Positions 7,669 through 16,358 of a DNA stretch of 64,000 nt are shown here, in pieces. The translations under genes and the position numbers were made by a program. The DNA is from Clostridiales bacterium. GTDB lineage: Bacteria > Bacillota > Clostridia > Lachnospirales > Lachnospiraceae. Each line of letters starts with the position of its first letter. Position 1 is the first letter of the stretch. The DNA lies in assembly GCA_020860565.1 (NCBI GenBank), contig JAJBUA010000067.1:30953-94952 (forward strand). Reading direction: 5' to 3'. Below the pieces are notes generated by a model. It did not search any database, was not told where the DNA came from, and worked only from the letters and a program-made list of their open reading frames with translations.

Positions 7669-8760
7669 TTACCAGTTTTCTTTCAGGAATTCCACCATAT
7701 CTGCTGCCTTCGGCGGGCATCCCTTCAACGTCTTCGCAAAACACGACGTACACTGTCCGACGCCGATCTCACCGCTCTGTCCCTTATATCCCTGACCGAT
7801 CGCAATCTGCGGACGGCCTTTGTGGAGCATCCCTGCGTCGTTTGCCCGATCGAGCGCATAAATCAGGGCTCCATAGCAGGCGCTGCAGGCATCCTTCGGT
7901 GAGGTATAAGCGGCCAGATTCTGCACCCGGCGCGACATGCGGAATTTTGCACCCGCCTCTGTGGGCTGGTTCAAATAGACCAGATTGGCATGTTCCACGT
8001 CGGTACTGCCGACGCCCAGCTGCTCCGCCATGCGGATATAAGGAATATCATCTACGGAATATCCCATGCAGTCGCAGACAAACGAATCACAGAGCACCGG
8101 ATCCTTGAAGCCCAGGATGCGGTTCATCACAACCGGATTCCCGCCTTCCTCAAAATCCAGATCTCCGCAGATATTATCGACCAGAATAAAGTCGTTGCGC
8201 GCGATCGTATTCAGATGCGCGATCGGCTTGTGCAGACCCAGCGTATGGAAACGGCGCTTCTCCGAATTGGGAATGATCCCCTTATTATTTTTCAGTGCAC
8301 AGGTAACCGTCGTCTGACAATGACCTTTTAATACCGGCATATTGATCATATACTCGACCGCATGCGCCTGATCGCAGAGTTTGATCCGCATGCCCTTTGC
8401 CTCATATTCTTTATAGGAATCGCGCTGAAGATCCACAAAGGGGACGTTATATTTTTTGCACACTCTGTCGTAACCGGCGGCACGGAACGCCGACCCGGTC
8501 CGGTCGCCCACCCACGAACCTTCCATAATTGTGATATCATGAAAGCCATACTCCTGCAGATACTCGACAGTGCCGGCCAGCAGCTCGCTGTGCGTGGTCG
8601 CACCACTTGAGGGTTCGCGCGCCGTCACGAGATTTGGCTTCAGCGCGATCTTTTTATCCTTTGAACCAATGTCTCCGGCCAGATCGACCTTTTCCAGAAG
8701 ACGCTTTGTCATTTCCTTATAATCCGTTCCGTGAATCAGGTAAATATCATTTTTATTCAT
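7669..8760 (-). CDS. DUF362 domain iron-sulfur-type protein
   Basis: About 363 residues. The DUF362 core is seen as KIALKPNLVTAREPSSGATTHSELL near the N-terminus, then MPVLKGHCQTTVTCALKNNKG and DNICGDLDFEEGGNP. The C-terminal part carries CSACYGAL and CTSCFAKTLKGCPP, cysteine patterns that suggest an iron-sulfur or metal site. Members occur beside redox and cofactor genes, but the reaction is not known. The ATG at 8760 has GGAGG seven bases upstream; a longer frame reaches 8787 without such a site. It stands alone and converges on the LacX-like gene. Confidence 0.85.
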   Translation of the reverse strand: MNKNDIYLIHGTDYKEMTKRLLEKVDLAGDIGSKDKKIALKPNLVTAREPSSGATTHSELLAGTVEYLQEYGFHDITIMEGSWVGDRTGSAFRAAGYDRVCKKYNVPFVDLQRDSYKEYEAKGMRIKLCDQAHAVEYMINMPVLKGHCQTTVTCALKNNKGIIPNSEKRRFHTLGLHKPIAHLNTIARNDFILVDNICGDLDFEEGGNPVVMNRILGFKDPVLCDSFVCDCMGYSVDDIPYIRMAEQLGVGSTDVEHANLVYLNQPTEAGAKFRMSRRVQNLAAYTSPKDACSACYGALIYALDRANDAGMLHKGRPQIAIGQGYKGQSGEIGVGQCTSCFAKTLKGCPPKAADMVEFLKENW

Positions 8761-8924
8761 AACATATCCTCCAACATTTCTTCGCAACTATAGTATAAAC
8801 GAAGCACGATGTGGATTTCAACACAATTTTTATCTCAGCATATCTTCTCAAACAGTCCCGATCTCTTCAGCGCACTCATAAGCGGCATATAAGCCGTCAC
8901 TATCAGATATTACATGAAACAACA

Positions 8925-8972
8925 GCCGCAGGGTATCTGCTTATTAAATGAACACAGAATAACCCTGCGGGC
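8925..8972 (-). terminator. Hairpin downstream of the symporter gene
   Basis: GCCGCAGGGT and ACCCTGCGGGC form an inverted repeat around an A/T-rich loop, 49 bases after the symporter stop codon. The T-run is weak (CTGTTGTTTC on the minus strand), so it may be a weak terminator or a 3' end protecting stem. Confidence 0.5.
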
Positions 8973-9020
8973 CGTAAACATTATTTTTCAAGCAATATTC
9001 AATTACAGGCCTTCACAGCA

Positions 9021-10511
9021 TCAGTCGCTCTCGCCCAGTCCCTTCTCTTCTTCTGCCTGAATATCCGGGAATGCGGACAGCATCGGCTTGATATTCTGGC
9101 CGCCCATATGACGGGCAACGTAGTTCGCAGTGACCTTCATGACGATCGGAGACAGAGTCAGCACACCGATTAAGTTCGGGATTGCCATCAGACCGTTAAA
9201 GGTATCGGACAGATCCCAGGCCAGGCTCAGGCTCATAGTCGCGCCGCAGAGGATAAACACGATAAAGATTACCCGGTAAATCATCGTAGCGCCTGTGCCG
9301 AACAGATAGACAAAAGCAGTTGTTCCGTAGTGACTCCAGCCAAGCACAGTCGAAAATGCAAACAACAGGATCGCAATCGCGATAAATGCCGGACCGACAT
9401 TGCCAAACACCGTCGCAAATGCCTGACCAACCAGCGCAGAACCAGAGGCTTCGGAGATCACTTCCCCGGTCTCCAGATTAACCAGACCGGAGGTCAGCAC
9501 GGTGAATGCTGTCAGCGTACACACGACAATCGTATCTGCAAATACCTCAAAGATACCCCACATACCCTGACGAACCGGCTCCTTGACGTTTGAACTCGAA
9601 TGAACCATAACCGAAGAACCAAGACCGGCTTCATTGCAGAAGACGCCGCTATTCATACCCCAGGCCCCCTCCAGCGCAACGCCCGAACCGACGATACCGC
9701 CGCCGACTGCCTTCATCGCGAACGCACCTTTGATAATCGCAACAAACGCCGCCGGGATATTCGCACAGTTGATCACGCAGATCACAATTGCACCAATGAT
9801 GTAAAACACCGCCATAAACGGCACCAGCTTCTCAGTAACCGTAGCAATTCTCTTAATACCACCCACAACTACCAGTCCGGCAAAAACCATCAGCACAACA
9901 CCGGTTACAAGATTCGGCACGCCAAACGCGGACTTCATATTTTCCGCGATGGAGTTAATCTGGCTCATATTGCCGATACCAAAGGACGCCAGCAGACAGA
10001 ACAGGGAGAAAAGCACTGCCAGAACCGCGCCGATTCCCTTCATACCCGGCTTAGAGCCAAGACCGTCGCGCAGATAGTACATCGCACCGCCGCTCCACTC
10101 TCCGCGCTCATTCTTACGGCGATAATAGATACCAAGTACGTTTTCGGAATAGTTCGTCATCATTCCAAAAAACGCCACGATCCACATCCAGAAGATCGCA
10201 CCCGGACCGCCGGCCACCAGAGCTGTCGCAACGCCAACGATATTACCTGTGCCGATCGTCGCCGCCAGCGCCGTACATAACGACTGGAACTGCGAGATCG
10301 ACTGGTCGCCGGCCGCCGTGTGCCGGGTAATGTGTTTATCTGTAAAAATACTCCCCAGTGTGTGCTTCATCCAGTAACCAAAATGGCTGACCTGGAACAC
10401 CTTTGTCAGCAGCGTCATCAGAATGCCGGTGCCGACCAGCAGGACCAGCATGGGCAGTCCCCAGACGAAACTGTTTATCTGCCCGTTTACCTGTGTAATG
10501 AGATCAATCAT
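9021..10511 (-). CDS. Alanine/glycine:cation symporter (AGCS family)
   Basis: 496 residues with about eleven hydrophobic segments. Takes up alanine or glycine with Na+. Family signatures are clear: NSFVWGLPMLVLLVGTGI at the N-terminus, ALAATIGTGNIVGVATAL with the GTGN Na+/substrate loop, GPGAIFWMW, GVFCNEAGLGSS, and SWSHYG-like GWSHYGTTAF near residue 400. The start has AGAGGGG eight bases upstream. The gene is single, with its own promoter (10596-10624) and a terminator-like hairpin in a short 5' leader, which suggests control after initiation. Confidence 0.93.
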   Translation of the reverse strand: MIDLITQVNGQINSFVWGLPMLVLLVGTGILMTLLTKVFQVSHFGYWMKHTLGSIFTDKHITRHTAAGDQSISQFQSLCTALAATIGTGNIVGVATALVAGGPGAIFWMWIVAFFGMMTNYSENVLGIYYRRKNERGEWSGGAMYYLRDGLGSKPGMKGIGAVLAVLFSLFCLLASFGIGNMSQINSIAENMKSAFGVPNLVTGVVLMVFAGLVVVGGIKRIATVTEKLVPFMAVFYIIGAIVICVINCANIPAAFVAIIKGAFAMKAVGGGIVGSGVALEGAWGMNSGVFCNEAGLGSSVMVHSSSNVKEPVRQGMWGIFEVFADTIVVCTLTAFTVLTSGLVNLETGEVISEASGSALVGQAFATVFGNVGPAFIAIAILLFAFSTVLGWSHYGTTAFVYLFGTGATMIYRVIFIVFILCGATMSLSLAWDLSDTFNGLMAIPNLIGVLTLSPIVMKVTANYVARHMGGQNIKPMLSAFPDIQAEEEKGLGESD

Positions 10512-10529
10512 AATCGTTCCCCTCTCTTA

Positions 10530-10583
10530 ATAATAAAAATAAGAAAAGGCAAAGAGAGCGTCCCACCTGTGCGCTTCTTTGCC
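10530..10583 (-). promoter_or_regulatory. Terminator-like hairpin in the symporter leader
   Basis: On the minus strand GGCAAAGAAGCGC pairs with GCTCTCTTTGCC around a ten-base loop (10548-10583), followed by TTTTCTTATTTTTATT. The start point predicted from the promoter at 10596-10624 lies only a few bases before the stem, so there is no room for a classical aptamer. It may be a protein-controlled attenuator or a 5' stabilising stem. It does not match a riboswitch class I recognise. Confidence 0.5.
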
Positions 10584-10595
10584 CGACTTGCGTTA

Positions 10596-10624
10596 GCATA
10601 ACATAGATTTTCAGATTTTGTCAA
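10596..10624 (-). promoter_or_regulatory. Sigma-A promoter of the symporter gene
   Basis: TTGACA (10619-10624) and TTATGC (10596-10601) are 17 bases apart on the minus strand, with the symporter start 85 bases downstream of the -10. Confidence 0.65.
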
Positions 10625-10676
10625 TAGAAGAACGATAATTTAATTCGTTAATTTCTTAAATTGATCCTCTCCAATA

Positions 10677-11054
10677 TCACGAATCCTCCTCAATATGCTC
10701 CAGCCCCTGATTAATAATCGTGCGGACGTGAGCATCTGCCAGCGAATAAAAGACCGATTTCCCTTCTCTCCGGCTCTTGACCAGCTTATTCTGCTTCAGG
10801 ATACGGAGCTGGTGCGAGATCGCGGACTGTGTCATATTGAGCGCCTGCGCCAGATCACAGACACAGACCTCCGCCTCAAAAAGGACGAAAAGGATCCGGA
10901 TCCGGGTAGAATCACCAAAGACTTTGAACAATTCGGCGAGATCATAAAGTTCTTCTTCCTTCGGCAGCTTTTCTCTGACCGTCTTCAGCAGATCCTCATG
11001 TACCTCCGTAACATCACAACATTCACATTCTGCGTCCCGCTCATAATACGCCAT
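10677..11054 (-). CDS. ArsR/SmtB-family metal sensor, CadC/CzrA-like
   Basis: 125-residue winged-helix repressor that should release DNA on binding Cd/Zn/Pb-type metals. The N-terminal arm has CECC (residues 10-13) and the recognition helix has the ELCVCDL-type metal box as EVCVCDL, a combination typical of CadC. The helix-turn-helix reads MTQSAISHQLRILKQNKLVKSRREGKSVFY. The C-terminal helix has DAHVRTIINQGLEHIEE, resembling the alpha-5 metal site of CzrA. It is the last gene of the operon, 23 bases after the ATPase, unlike the usual regulator-first order, and would give negative feedback through the operator at 13233. Confidence 0.9.
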   Translation of the reverse strand: MAYYERDAECECCDVTEVHEDLLKTVREKLPKEEELYDLAELFKVFGDSTRIRILFVLFEAEVCVCDLAQALNMTQSAISHQLRILKQNKLVKSRREGKSVFYSLADAHVRTIINQGLEHIEEDS

Positions 11055-11077
11055 ATTTTCACTCCTTCATTTTTCTC

Positions 11078-12952
11078 TTACACGGTTTCGACGTCCAGCG
11101 CCCGGATCGCGTTAAGTACCGCGATCACCATCACTCCGACATCCGCAAAAATCGCCATCCACATATTTGCGTAACCGACCGCCCCGAGGATCAGGCAGAG
11201 AGCCTTGATGCCAATCGCAAAATAAATATTCTGATAGACGATCCCGATACATTTACGGGAAATGCGGATCGCCTTGGAGATCTTAAGCGGATCATCGTCC
11301 ATCAGCACGATATCCGCAGCCTCAATCGCTGCATCCGAGCCCATCGCACCCATCGCGATCCCGATATCCGCCCGGGAAAGCACCGGCGCGTCGTTGATCC
11401 CGTCGCCGACAAAAGCCACCTTTTCCCGGCTGCCCTTTGCCGCGAGAACCTTTTCCAGCGCGTTCACCTTATCCGATGGCAGCAGCTCGGCATGAACCTC
11501 GTCAATACTCAGCTGTGCGGCCACTGCTTCCGCGGCCTCTCTGCGGTCGCCGGTCAGCATAACGGTTTTCCTGACTCCGGAATTTTTCAGCGCATATACC
11601 GCTTCCTTCGCATGAGACTTCAACCGGTCAGAAATCCGGATCCAGCCGGCATAGACGCCGTCAACGGCGATATGTACCAGTGTTCCCTGACCCGTGCATG
11701 CTTCCGGTTCGACGCCTTCCCGACGCATCAGGCCATCATTTCCAGCCGCGACCCGCCTGCCGTCCACCTTCGCGCAGACGCCGTTGCCGCTGATTTCCTC
11801 CACATCCGTGACACGGGCCGGATCTGCCGTCTTACCATATGCCCTTTTCAGGCTCTTACTGATCGGATGAGTCGAATAGCTCTCCGCCAGCGCCGCGTAC
11901 TCCAGCAGCTGAGTCTCATCCATACCGGACGGGTGTGTCTCCGTCACCTCAAATACACCCTGTGTCAGTGTGCCGGTCTTGTCGAATACCACATATTTTG
12001 TTTCCGATAAAGCCTCCAGATAATTGGATCCTTTCACCAGCACGCCCTGTCTGCTTGCCCCGCCGATCCCCGCAAAGAAGCTCAGCGGGATACTGATGAC
12101 CAGCGCGCAAGGGCAGCTGATTACAAGGAATGTCAACGCACGGAAAATCCAGTCTCCCCATTCCGGAGCCAGTCCCATCGCAAACATCCGCACCAGCGGC
12201 GGAAAGATCGCCAGCGCAACCGCGCCATAGCACACCGCCGGCGTATAATAATGGGCAAACCGCGAAATAAAATTCTCAGAACGGGACTTCCTTGAACTCG
12301 CATTTTCCACCAGTTCCAGGATTCTCGATACCGTAGACTCGCCAAACTCGCGGGTCGTACGTATCTTCAGGACTCCATTTAAATTAATGCAGCCGCTGAT
12401 TACTTCATCACCGACCCCGGCTGACCGCGGCACACTCTCCCCCGTCAATGCACTGGTATCCAGAGACGCTTTCCCCTCTGTCACCACGCCGTCGATCGGG
12501 ATCTTTTCTCCCGGCTGTACTACGATCACCGTACCCACCGCGACCTCATCCGGATCCGCCTGCTCCAGTCCGCCGTCTGCAGTCTCGATATTGGCATAAT
12601 CCGGGCGAATGTCCATCAGCTGGCTGATATTGCGCCGACTCCTGCCGACCGCGCAGCTCTGAAAGAGTTCGCCGATCTGATAAAAAAGCATAACGGCCAC
12701 GCCTTCCCGGTATTCGCCCAGCGCAATCGCCCCGACTGTCGCAACCGCCATCAGAAAGTTCTCATCAAATACCTGATGATTGCGGATCCCCTTTCCCGCT
12801 TTCAGCAGGATATCATGACCGATCATAAGATAAGGAACCATGTAGAGAATAAACTTGAAGACACCATCAACCGGCAGACATTCGATGCCAATCATCAGAA
12901 CCGCCGCCGCGATAATCCTCTTTAAAACTTTTTTCTGCTTTTTATTCATCAC
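11078..12952 (-). CDS. Heavy-metal translocating P-type ATPase (CadA/ZntA-like)
   Basis: 624-residue P1B-type ATPase that pumps Zn/Cd/Pb-type cations out of the cell. All catalytic motifs are present: TGES in the actuator domain (about 170), the metal-site SCPCALVIS (about 285), the phosphorylated Asp in DKTGTLT (about 325), a conserved HP (STHPISKS, about 360), MLTGDRREAAEAVA and GDGINDAPVL. The CPC motif fits the Zn/Cd group. It is shorter than most CadA proteins because it has no N-terminal HMA domain; that domain is encoded by the separate gene just upstream. The ArsR sensor follows. Confidence 0.93.
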   Translation of the reverse strand: MMNKKQKKVLKRIIAAAVLMIGIECLPVDGVFKFILYMVPYLMIGHDILLKAGKGIRNHQVFDENFLMAVATVGAIALGEYREGVAVMLFYQIGELFQSCAVGRSRRNISQLMDIRPDYANIETADGGLEQADPDEVAVGTVIVVQPGEKIPIDGVVTEGKASLDTSALTGESVPRSAGVGDEVISGCINLNGVLKIRTTREFGESTVSRILELVENASSRKSRSENFISRFAHYYTPAVCYGAVALAIFPPLVRMFAMGLAPEWGDWIFRALTFLVISCPCALVISIPLSFFAGIGGASRQGVLVKGSNYLEALSETKYVVFDKTGTLTQGVFEVTETHPSGMDETQLLEYAALAESYSTHPISKSLKRAYGKTADPARVTDVEEISGNGVCAKVDGRRVAAGNDGLMRREGVEPEACTGQGTLVHIAVDGVYAGWIRISDRLKSHAKEAVYALKNSGVRKTVMLTGDRREAAEAVAAQLSIDEVHAELLPSDKVNALEKVLAAKGSREKVAFVGDGINDAPVLSRADIGIAMGAMGSDAAIEAADIVLMDDDPLKISKAIRISRKCIGIVYQNIYFAIGIKALCLILGAVGYANMWMAIFADVGVMVIAVLNAIRALDVETV

Positions 12953-12971
12953 CAGGTCTCCTCATTATCTG

Positions 12972-13190
12972 TCACATAAAGATCTCGCAGTCATCCTCGA
13001 CTTTCTTACAGTTTGCAAGCACATCCTGCATCACTGCTTTTGCATTCGCTCCGTCCTCAAACTCGACCGTCATCTTCAGCGCCATAAAATTCACTACCGC
13101 GTCCTTCACCCCGGCTGTCTTCTTTGTGGCCTCCTCCATCTTGTTCGCACAATTCGCGCAGTCAACATCAATCTTGTACGTTTTCTTCAT
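12972..13190 (-). CDS. Stand-alone heavy-metal-associated (HMA) domain protein
   Basis: About 72 residues with a ferredoxin-like HMA fold. The metal motif is DCANCANKME (CxxC near residues 9-12), at the position of MxCxxC in Atx1/CopZ. GAGGAGG lies nine bases before the ATG at 13190; an upstream frame to 13250 lacks such support and overlaps the operator. It is the first gene of the efflux operon, 19 bases before an ATPase that has no HMA domain, so it probably delivers metal to the pump as a separate chaperone. Confidence 0.88.
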   Translation of the reverse strand: MKKTYKIDVDCANCANKMEEATKKTAGVKDAVVNFMALKMTVEFEDGANAKAVMQDVLANCKKVEDDCEIFM

Positions 13191-13232
13191 TGTGGTAACA
13201 TCCTCCTCATTTTTAATCTCGTTCATTTTTTC

Positions 13233-13290
13233 ATATGAGCAATCATTCATATTTATAGGACTATTCTACCACACAGGAAAGGATTGTCAA
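13233..13290 (-). promoter_or_regulatory. Promoter and ArsR-type operator of the metal-efflux operon
   Basis: TTGACA (13285-13290) and TAGAAT (13263-13268), 16 bases apart on the minus strand, form a strong sigma-A promoter. Immediately downstream, over the start region, ATATGA...TTCATAT (13233-13252) is an imperfect inverted repeat close to the 12-2-12 operators of SmtB/CzrA repressors. The ArsR sensor encoded at the end of the operon is the obvious ligand. Confidence 0.75.
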
Positions 13291-13322
13291 GCATTATTTC
13301 GGGTTCTCATTATTTTCTCAGG

Positions 13323-14147
13323 TCACACGTCAGCTGACTGATTTGTAGTCTGTAACGTGATCACCACAACTTCCGGTGGGTTACATACCCGGAAGAGGAA
13401 ATGATTGCCCAGACCGCGGCTGACGATCATCTGCTTTCCCCTTTCTGCAAAATATCCCGCATCATATTTCGGGAAAAGAGTCAGATCCGGCGAAAGCACT
13501 CCGCCCAGATACGGGATGCGCAGGATCCCGCCGTGGATATGCCCGGACAGGGTCAGATCGGCTCCCCAGTCGCGGTATGACGGAAAATACAGGGGATTAT
13601 GAGCAAGAAGAAGGTTAAAACAATCTTTCCCTGCCGTACCCAGCAATTCTTTCGTATCTTCCGCAGAAAAATATGCGCCCTTCCGGTATTCCCCCAGCGG
13701 ATCCTTATAATAGACCATTCCCGTTGTGAGACCATAAAGCCGGATCAGCGAGCCTCGTCTGGATACCGTCTCCCGGCTGTTATCCAGCACATGAACTCCC
13801 TGTCCGCGCAGTTCACGCAGAAAATCGGGCGGAGTCATATCCGTCCGCAGCGTCTGCTCATGGTTGCCGATGCTGTAATAAACGGGGAAATCCTTCGTCA
13901 GTTTCCCGCATAAACGGAGCGCCCGTAAAGCCGCATCCCTGGTATTATCCGCCATATCCCCGGTCATGGCGACCAGATCCGGATGGATTCCCTGCACTGC
14001 GCGGATCAGATTCTCATTTTTCCTTCCGAAAACTGCTCCATGCAGATCGGATAAATGCACGATCCGGTATCCGTCAAAGGCTGCCGGAAGTTTCTTTGAA
14101 TGTATCGTATAATGACTGACCTGAAACTTTCTATTACTCTTCTTCAT
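13323..14147 (-). CDS. Calcineurin-like metallophosphoesterase
   Basis: About 274 residues. The dinuclear-metal motifs are all there: DLHG (HLSDLHGAVFG, about 37), GDMAD (TGDMADN, about 70), GNHE (SIGNHEQT, about 104), and the C-terminal HNP and SGHIHGG histidines. Members related to YkuE/YaeI cleave phosphate esters, often of lipids, at the membrane. The ATG at 14147 overlaps the end of the nucleotidyltransferase gene by 14 bases, so the two are co-transcribed. A link to that pair is uncertain; it may simply share the transcript. Confidence 0.87.
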   Translation of the reverse strand: MKKSNRKFQVSHYTIHSKKLPAAFDGYRIVHLSDLHGAVFGRKNENLIRAVQGIHPDLVAMTGDMADNTRDAALRALRLCGKLTKDFPVYYSIGNHEQTLRTDMTPPDFLRELRGQGVHVLDNSRETVSRRGSLIRLYGLTTGMVYYKDPLGEYRKGAYFSAEDTKELLGTAGKDCFNLLLAHNPLYFPSYRDWGADLTLSGHIHGGILRIPYLGGVLSPDLTLFPKYDAGYFAERGKQMIVSRGLGNHFLFRVCNPPEVVVITLQTTNQSADV

Positions 14148-14943
14148 TGATATGTTCTTTCTTTTTCGATTCCTGAACAGCATCTGTTTGTTTTTTCATT
14201 TCCTTCAAATAAGCCAACACCGAAGATTTTTTCGCCCGACCTGTCTGCCGTTCTAAAATGATGTTTATATTTTCTGTTTTTATTCCCTCAGGATTTGTCC
14301 TCTGAAAATCCAACAAAACTTCTTTTGCCTGTATTTCGCTTTCCCTGATTTGCGCATAAATCGATCCATATTTTCCTGTCTCCAGAATATTACGAATAAA
14401 TGAAACCGAATCGTGTGGAACAAGATTCCAATTATCATACAAATTTTTAACAGCAGTATCGATCATCTCATAACTAACCGGCTTTCCTATCGCATCCTGT
14501 TCAGCAAGAATTCCCACGATATCCGAAAGGTCATTTTTATACTTTCTTCCTGCCATCAGTTTCATGGCAATCAGATATTCTCCGGTTATCATTCTCACAC
14601 GAAGTACCTGATTAAAAGTTTTGTATGGGACAGAATACTGGCTAAGGCGGTGAGAGTAAGAATCTGTCTTCACAAAATCTGCATTTAACCATCCATTTGG
14701 CAGGCCAAAACGATCCCCTACATGGTTGATTGCATCTTTCATAATGGAAACCGCAGGGAGAATTGCATCAATGTCGGTGGTCATTTCCCGGAATCCATAG
14801 TTTTCAATGACAGCAGCACCGCCGATCAGAATAATCTCAACAGGAACATTCTTACCTCCGAGTTTTTTATATTCTTTGGATAGTTCTTTCAAATATATGT
14901 CCAGATTTTCCTTAGTAAATATCTTACTATTTTCATTTGACAT
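14134..14943 (-). CDS. Nucleotidyltransferase-fold protein, putative toxin (DUF6036/AbiEii-like)
   Basis: About 269 residues. The nucleotidyltransferase signature reads VEIILIGGAAVIENYGFREMTTDIDAIL, i.e. GG...(T)DIDA with the two metal-binding Asp residues, near residues 30-60, followed by a helical half with LRVRMITGEYLIAMKLMAGRKYKNDLSDI, where KL-A-R-KD-DI is typical of AbiEii-like enzymes. The start ATG overlaps the stop of the HTH gene (ATGTCAAATGA). Pairing with a small DNA-binding protein on an autoregulated-looking promoter suggests a toxin-antitoxin module that modifies tRNA or another RNA; this is inference from family behaviour. Confidence 0.72.
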   Translation of the reverse strand: MSNENSKIFTKENLDIYLKELSKEYKKLGGKNVPVEIILIGGAAVIENYGFREMTTDIDAILPAVSIMKDAINHVGDRFGLPNGWLNADFVKTDSYSHRLSQYSVPYKTFNQVLRVRMITGEYLIAMKLMAGRKYKNDLSDIVGILAEQDAIGKPVSYEMIDTAVKNLYDNWNLVPHDSVSFIRNILETGKYGSIYAQIRESEIQAKEVLLDFQRTNPEGIKTENINIILERQTGRAKKSSVLAYLKEMKKQTDAVQESKKKEHINEEE

Positions 14944-15502
14944 TTCTGATCTCACTTTCCACAATATTAAAGCGGATAAATTCCGGAATTGCGCTTTTGC
15001 AGGCCTCTTCTTTCGGTGTATCATCTTTTTCCACTGCACACAGCGCTATAATACCTGCCGGATAAATCCTGTCAGCAAGTCTCTGCCCCCGCAAATCGTT
15101 ATATTCCTCGCAGAGAGGCACATTGTTCTCTCTGCTGATATAATCCACCATAGCCAGCAGATACAAACTTTCCGGATACCACTTTTTGCGGTAATAAATA
15201 CGAATATCATTACTTTCCAGTGTTTCAATCAGAAAATTAATATCGCCCAGATTTTTCAATTTATGACATACATTACTTTTAAATAATTCAAAGGAACACC
15301 GTTCCTGATTCTCAGCTTCCAACAGTTCTTCCATTGACAGGTGAAGTTCCTGTGCAAGTCGATATACGGTCCCCGCACTGCATTTTGCAAGACTTGTTTT
15401 GCCGTTGCAAATGTCATTCAAAGTTGTATATGGAATATTGCTGCTTTTAGAAAGATAATATTTTGTCATGCCTCGTTCAGCAAGCAAATCTGTAATAATC
15501 AT
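14933..15502 (-). CDS. XRE-type HTH protein, putative antitoxin
   Basis: 189 residues. The N-terminal 65 residues are a helix-turn-helix of the Cro/CI type (MTKYYLSKSSNIPYTTLNDICNGKTSLAKCSAGTVYRLAQEL). The rest, with YRKKWYPESLYLLAMVDYI and LCEEYNDLRGQRLADRIYPAG, resembles regions of antitoxin partners of nucleotidyltransferase toxins. GGAGG precedes the ATG by nine bases. Its promoter has a symmetric palindrome in the spacer, a likely binding site for this protein. The downstream nucleotidyltransferase overlaps it by 11 bases. Confidence 0.75.
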   Translation of the reverse strand: MIITDLLAERGMTKYYLSKSSNIPYTTLNDICNGKTSLAKCSAGTVYRLAQELHLSMEELLEAENQERCSFELFKSNVCHKLKNLGDINFLIETLESNDIRIYYRKKWYPESLYLLAMVDYISRENNVPLCEEYNDLRGQRLADRIYPAGIIALCAVEKDDTPKEEACKSAIPEFIRFNIVESEIRNVK

Positions 15503-15533
15503 AGCACCGTTCCTCCGTGAATGTTACAGCTTT

Positions 15534-15562
15534 ATTATAGCGGTATACCGTTATAATGTCAA
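15534..15562 (-). promoter_or_regulatory. Strong promoter with embedded palindrome for the HTH/nucleotidyltransferase pair
   Basis: TTGACA (15557-15562) and TATAAT (15534-15539) with a 17-base spacer, both consensus. The spacer and -10 hold a 20-base palindrome with one mismatch (15536-15555, centre CGGTATACCG). A repressor bound there would cover the promoter, as expected for autoregulated toxin-antitoxin operons. Confidence 0.8.
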
Positions 15563-15701
15563 CTCCGTGAGAACCATCGCACTCTATTTTATCTGACACG
15601 GTGAAATACAGTAAATAATCAATTCCAGACAACTGATCTTGGAAAAACGGTTAATTTATAGTATACTAAAATTAAATGAAATGAAACAGCCGGAGGAAAC
15701 C

Positions 15702-16358
15702 ATGAAAGCCGTAATTTTTGATATGGATGGTCTGATGATTGACAGCGAACGCGTCACCTATGACGGATATGTCATAGAATTTAAAAAGCTGGGATATACC
15801 TACACCGAGGAGTTCTATAAAAAGCTTCTCGGCAAACGGATGCCTCAGATCTATGAGATTCACCGCCAGGCATTTGGCAGGGATATTGATGCCGAAGGGA
15901 TCTCCGCAAATGTTCACAAATATATGGCTGACCGCTTTGAAACTGAGGGTGTGCCGCTCAAAAGGGGGCTGATTGAACTTTTGCAGTATTTAAAGGCTCA
16001 TGGCATCCGAACGGTCGTGGCGACTTCCTCGACAAGAGACCGGGTGGATCATATCTTTGAACTGGCGCAAATCGCGGAGTATTTTGACGCATCTGTCTGC
16101 GGAGATGAGGTCACCCACAGCAAACCGCATCCGGAAACCTTCCTCAAAGCCTGTGAAAAGATCGGCGTCTCTCCCTCGGAGGCGATTATACTGGAGGACA
16201 GCGAAGCCGGCATCGAAGCTGCTTATCGCGGCCACATCCCGGTCATCTGCGTCCCGGATATGAAATATCCGGAACCGCAGTTTGAGCAGATGGCGTGGAA
16301 AATCGCCGGTTCGCTGCTGGATGTGAAGGATATTCTGGAAGAAAGCATGTCTTCCTAA
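15702..16358 (+). CDS. HAD-superfamily phosphatase, beta-phosphoglucomutase-like
   Basis: 218 residues, subfamily IA HAD. Motif I is DMDGLMIDSE at the N-terminus (nucleophile Asp, residue 7), motif II is VVATSSTRD (about 107), motif III Lys is in VTHSKPHPETFL (about 140) and motif IV is LEDSEAGIEAA (about 165). A four-helix cap follows motif I. Members dephosphorylate sugar phosphates or act as beta-phosphoglucomutase. GGAGG lies six bases before the ATG at 15702; the frame runs open upstream to 15639 without a site. It is divergent from the HTH gene. Confidence 0.88.
   Translation: MKAVIFDMDGLMIDSERVTYDGYVIEFKKLGYTYTEEFYKKLLGKRMPQIYEIHRQAFGRDIDAEGISANVHKYMADRFETEGVPLKRGLIELLQYLKAHGIRTVVATSSTRDRVDHIFELAQIAEYFDASVCGDEVTHSKPHPETFLKACEKIGVSPSEAIILEDSEAGIEAAYRGHIPVICVPDMKYPEPQFEQMAWKIAGSLLDVKDILEESMSS

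Noticed and set aside
7389..8108. Plus-strand frame of 239 codons across family A copy 2
   Set aside because: Runs through the repeat and antisense to the DUF362 gene; rich in Arg/Pro/Ser as expected for an antisense frame.
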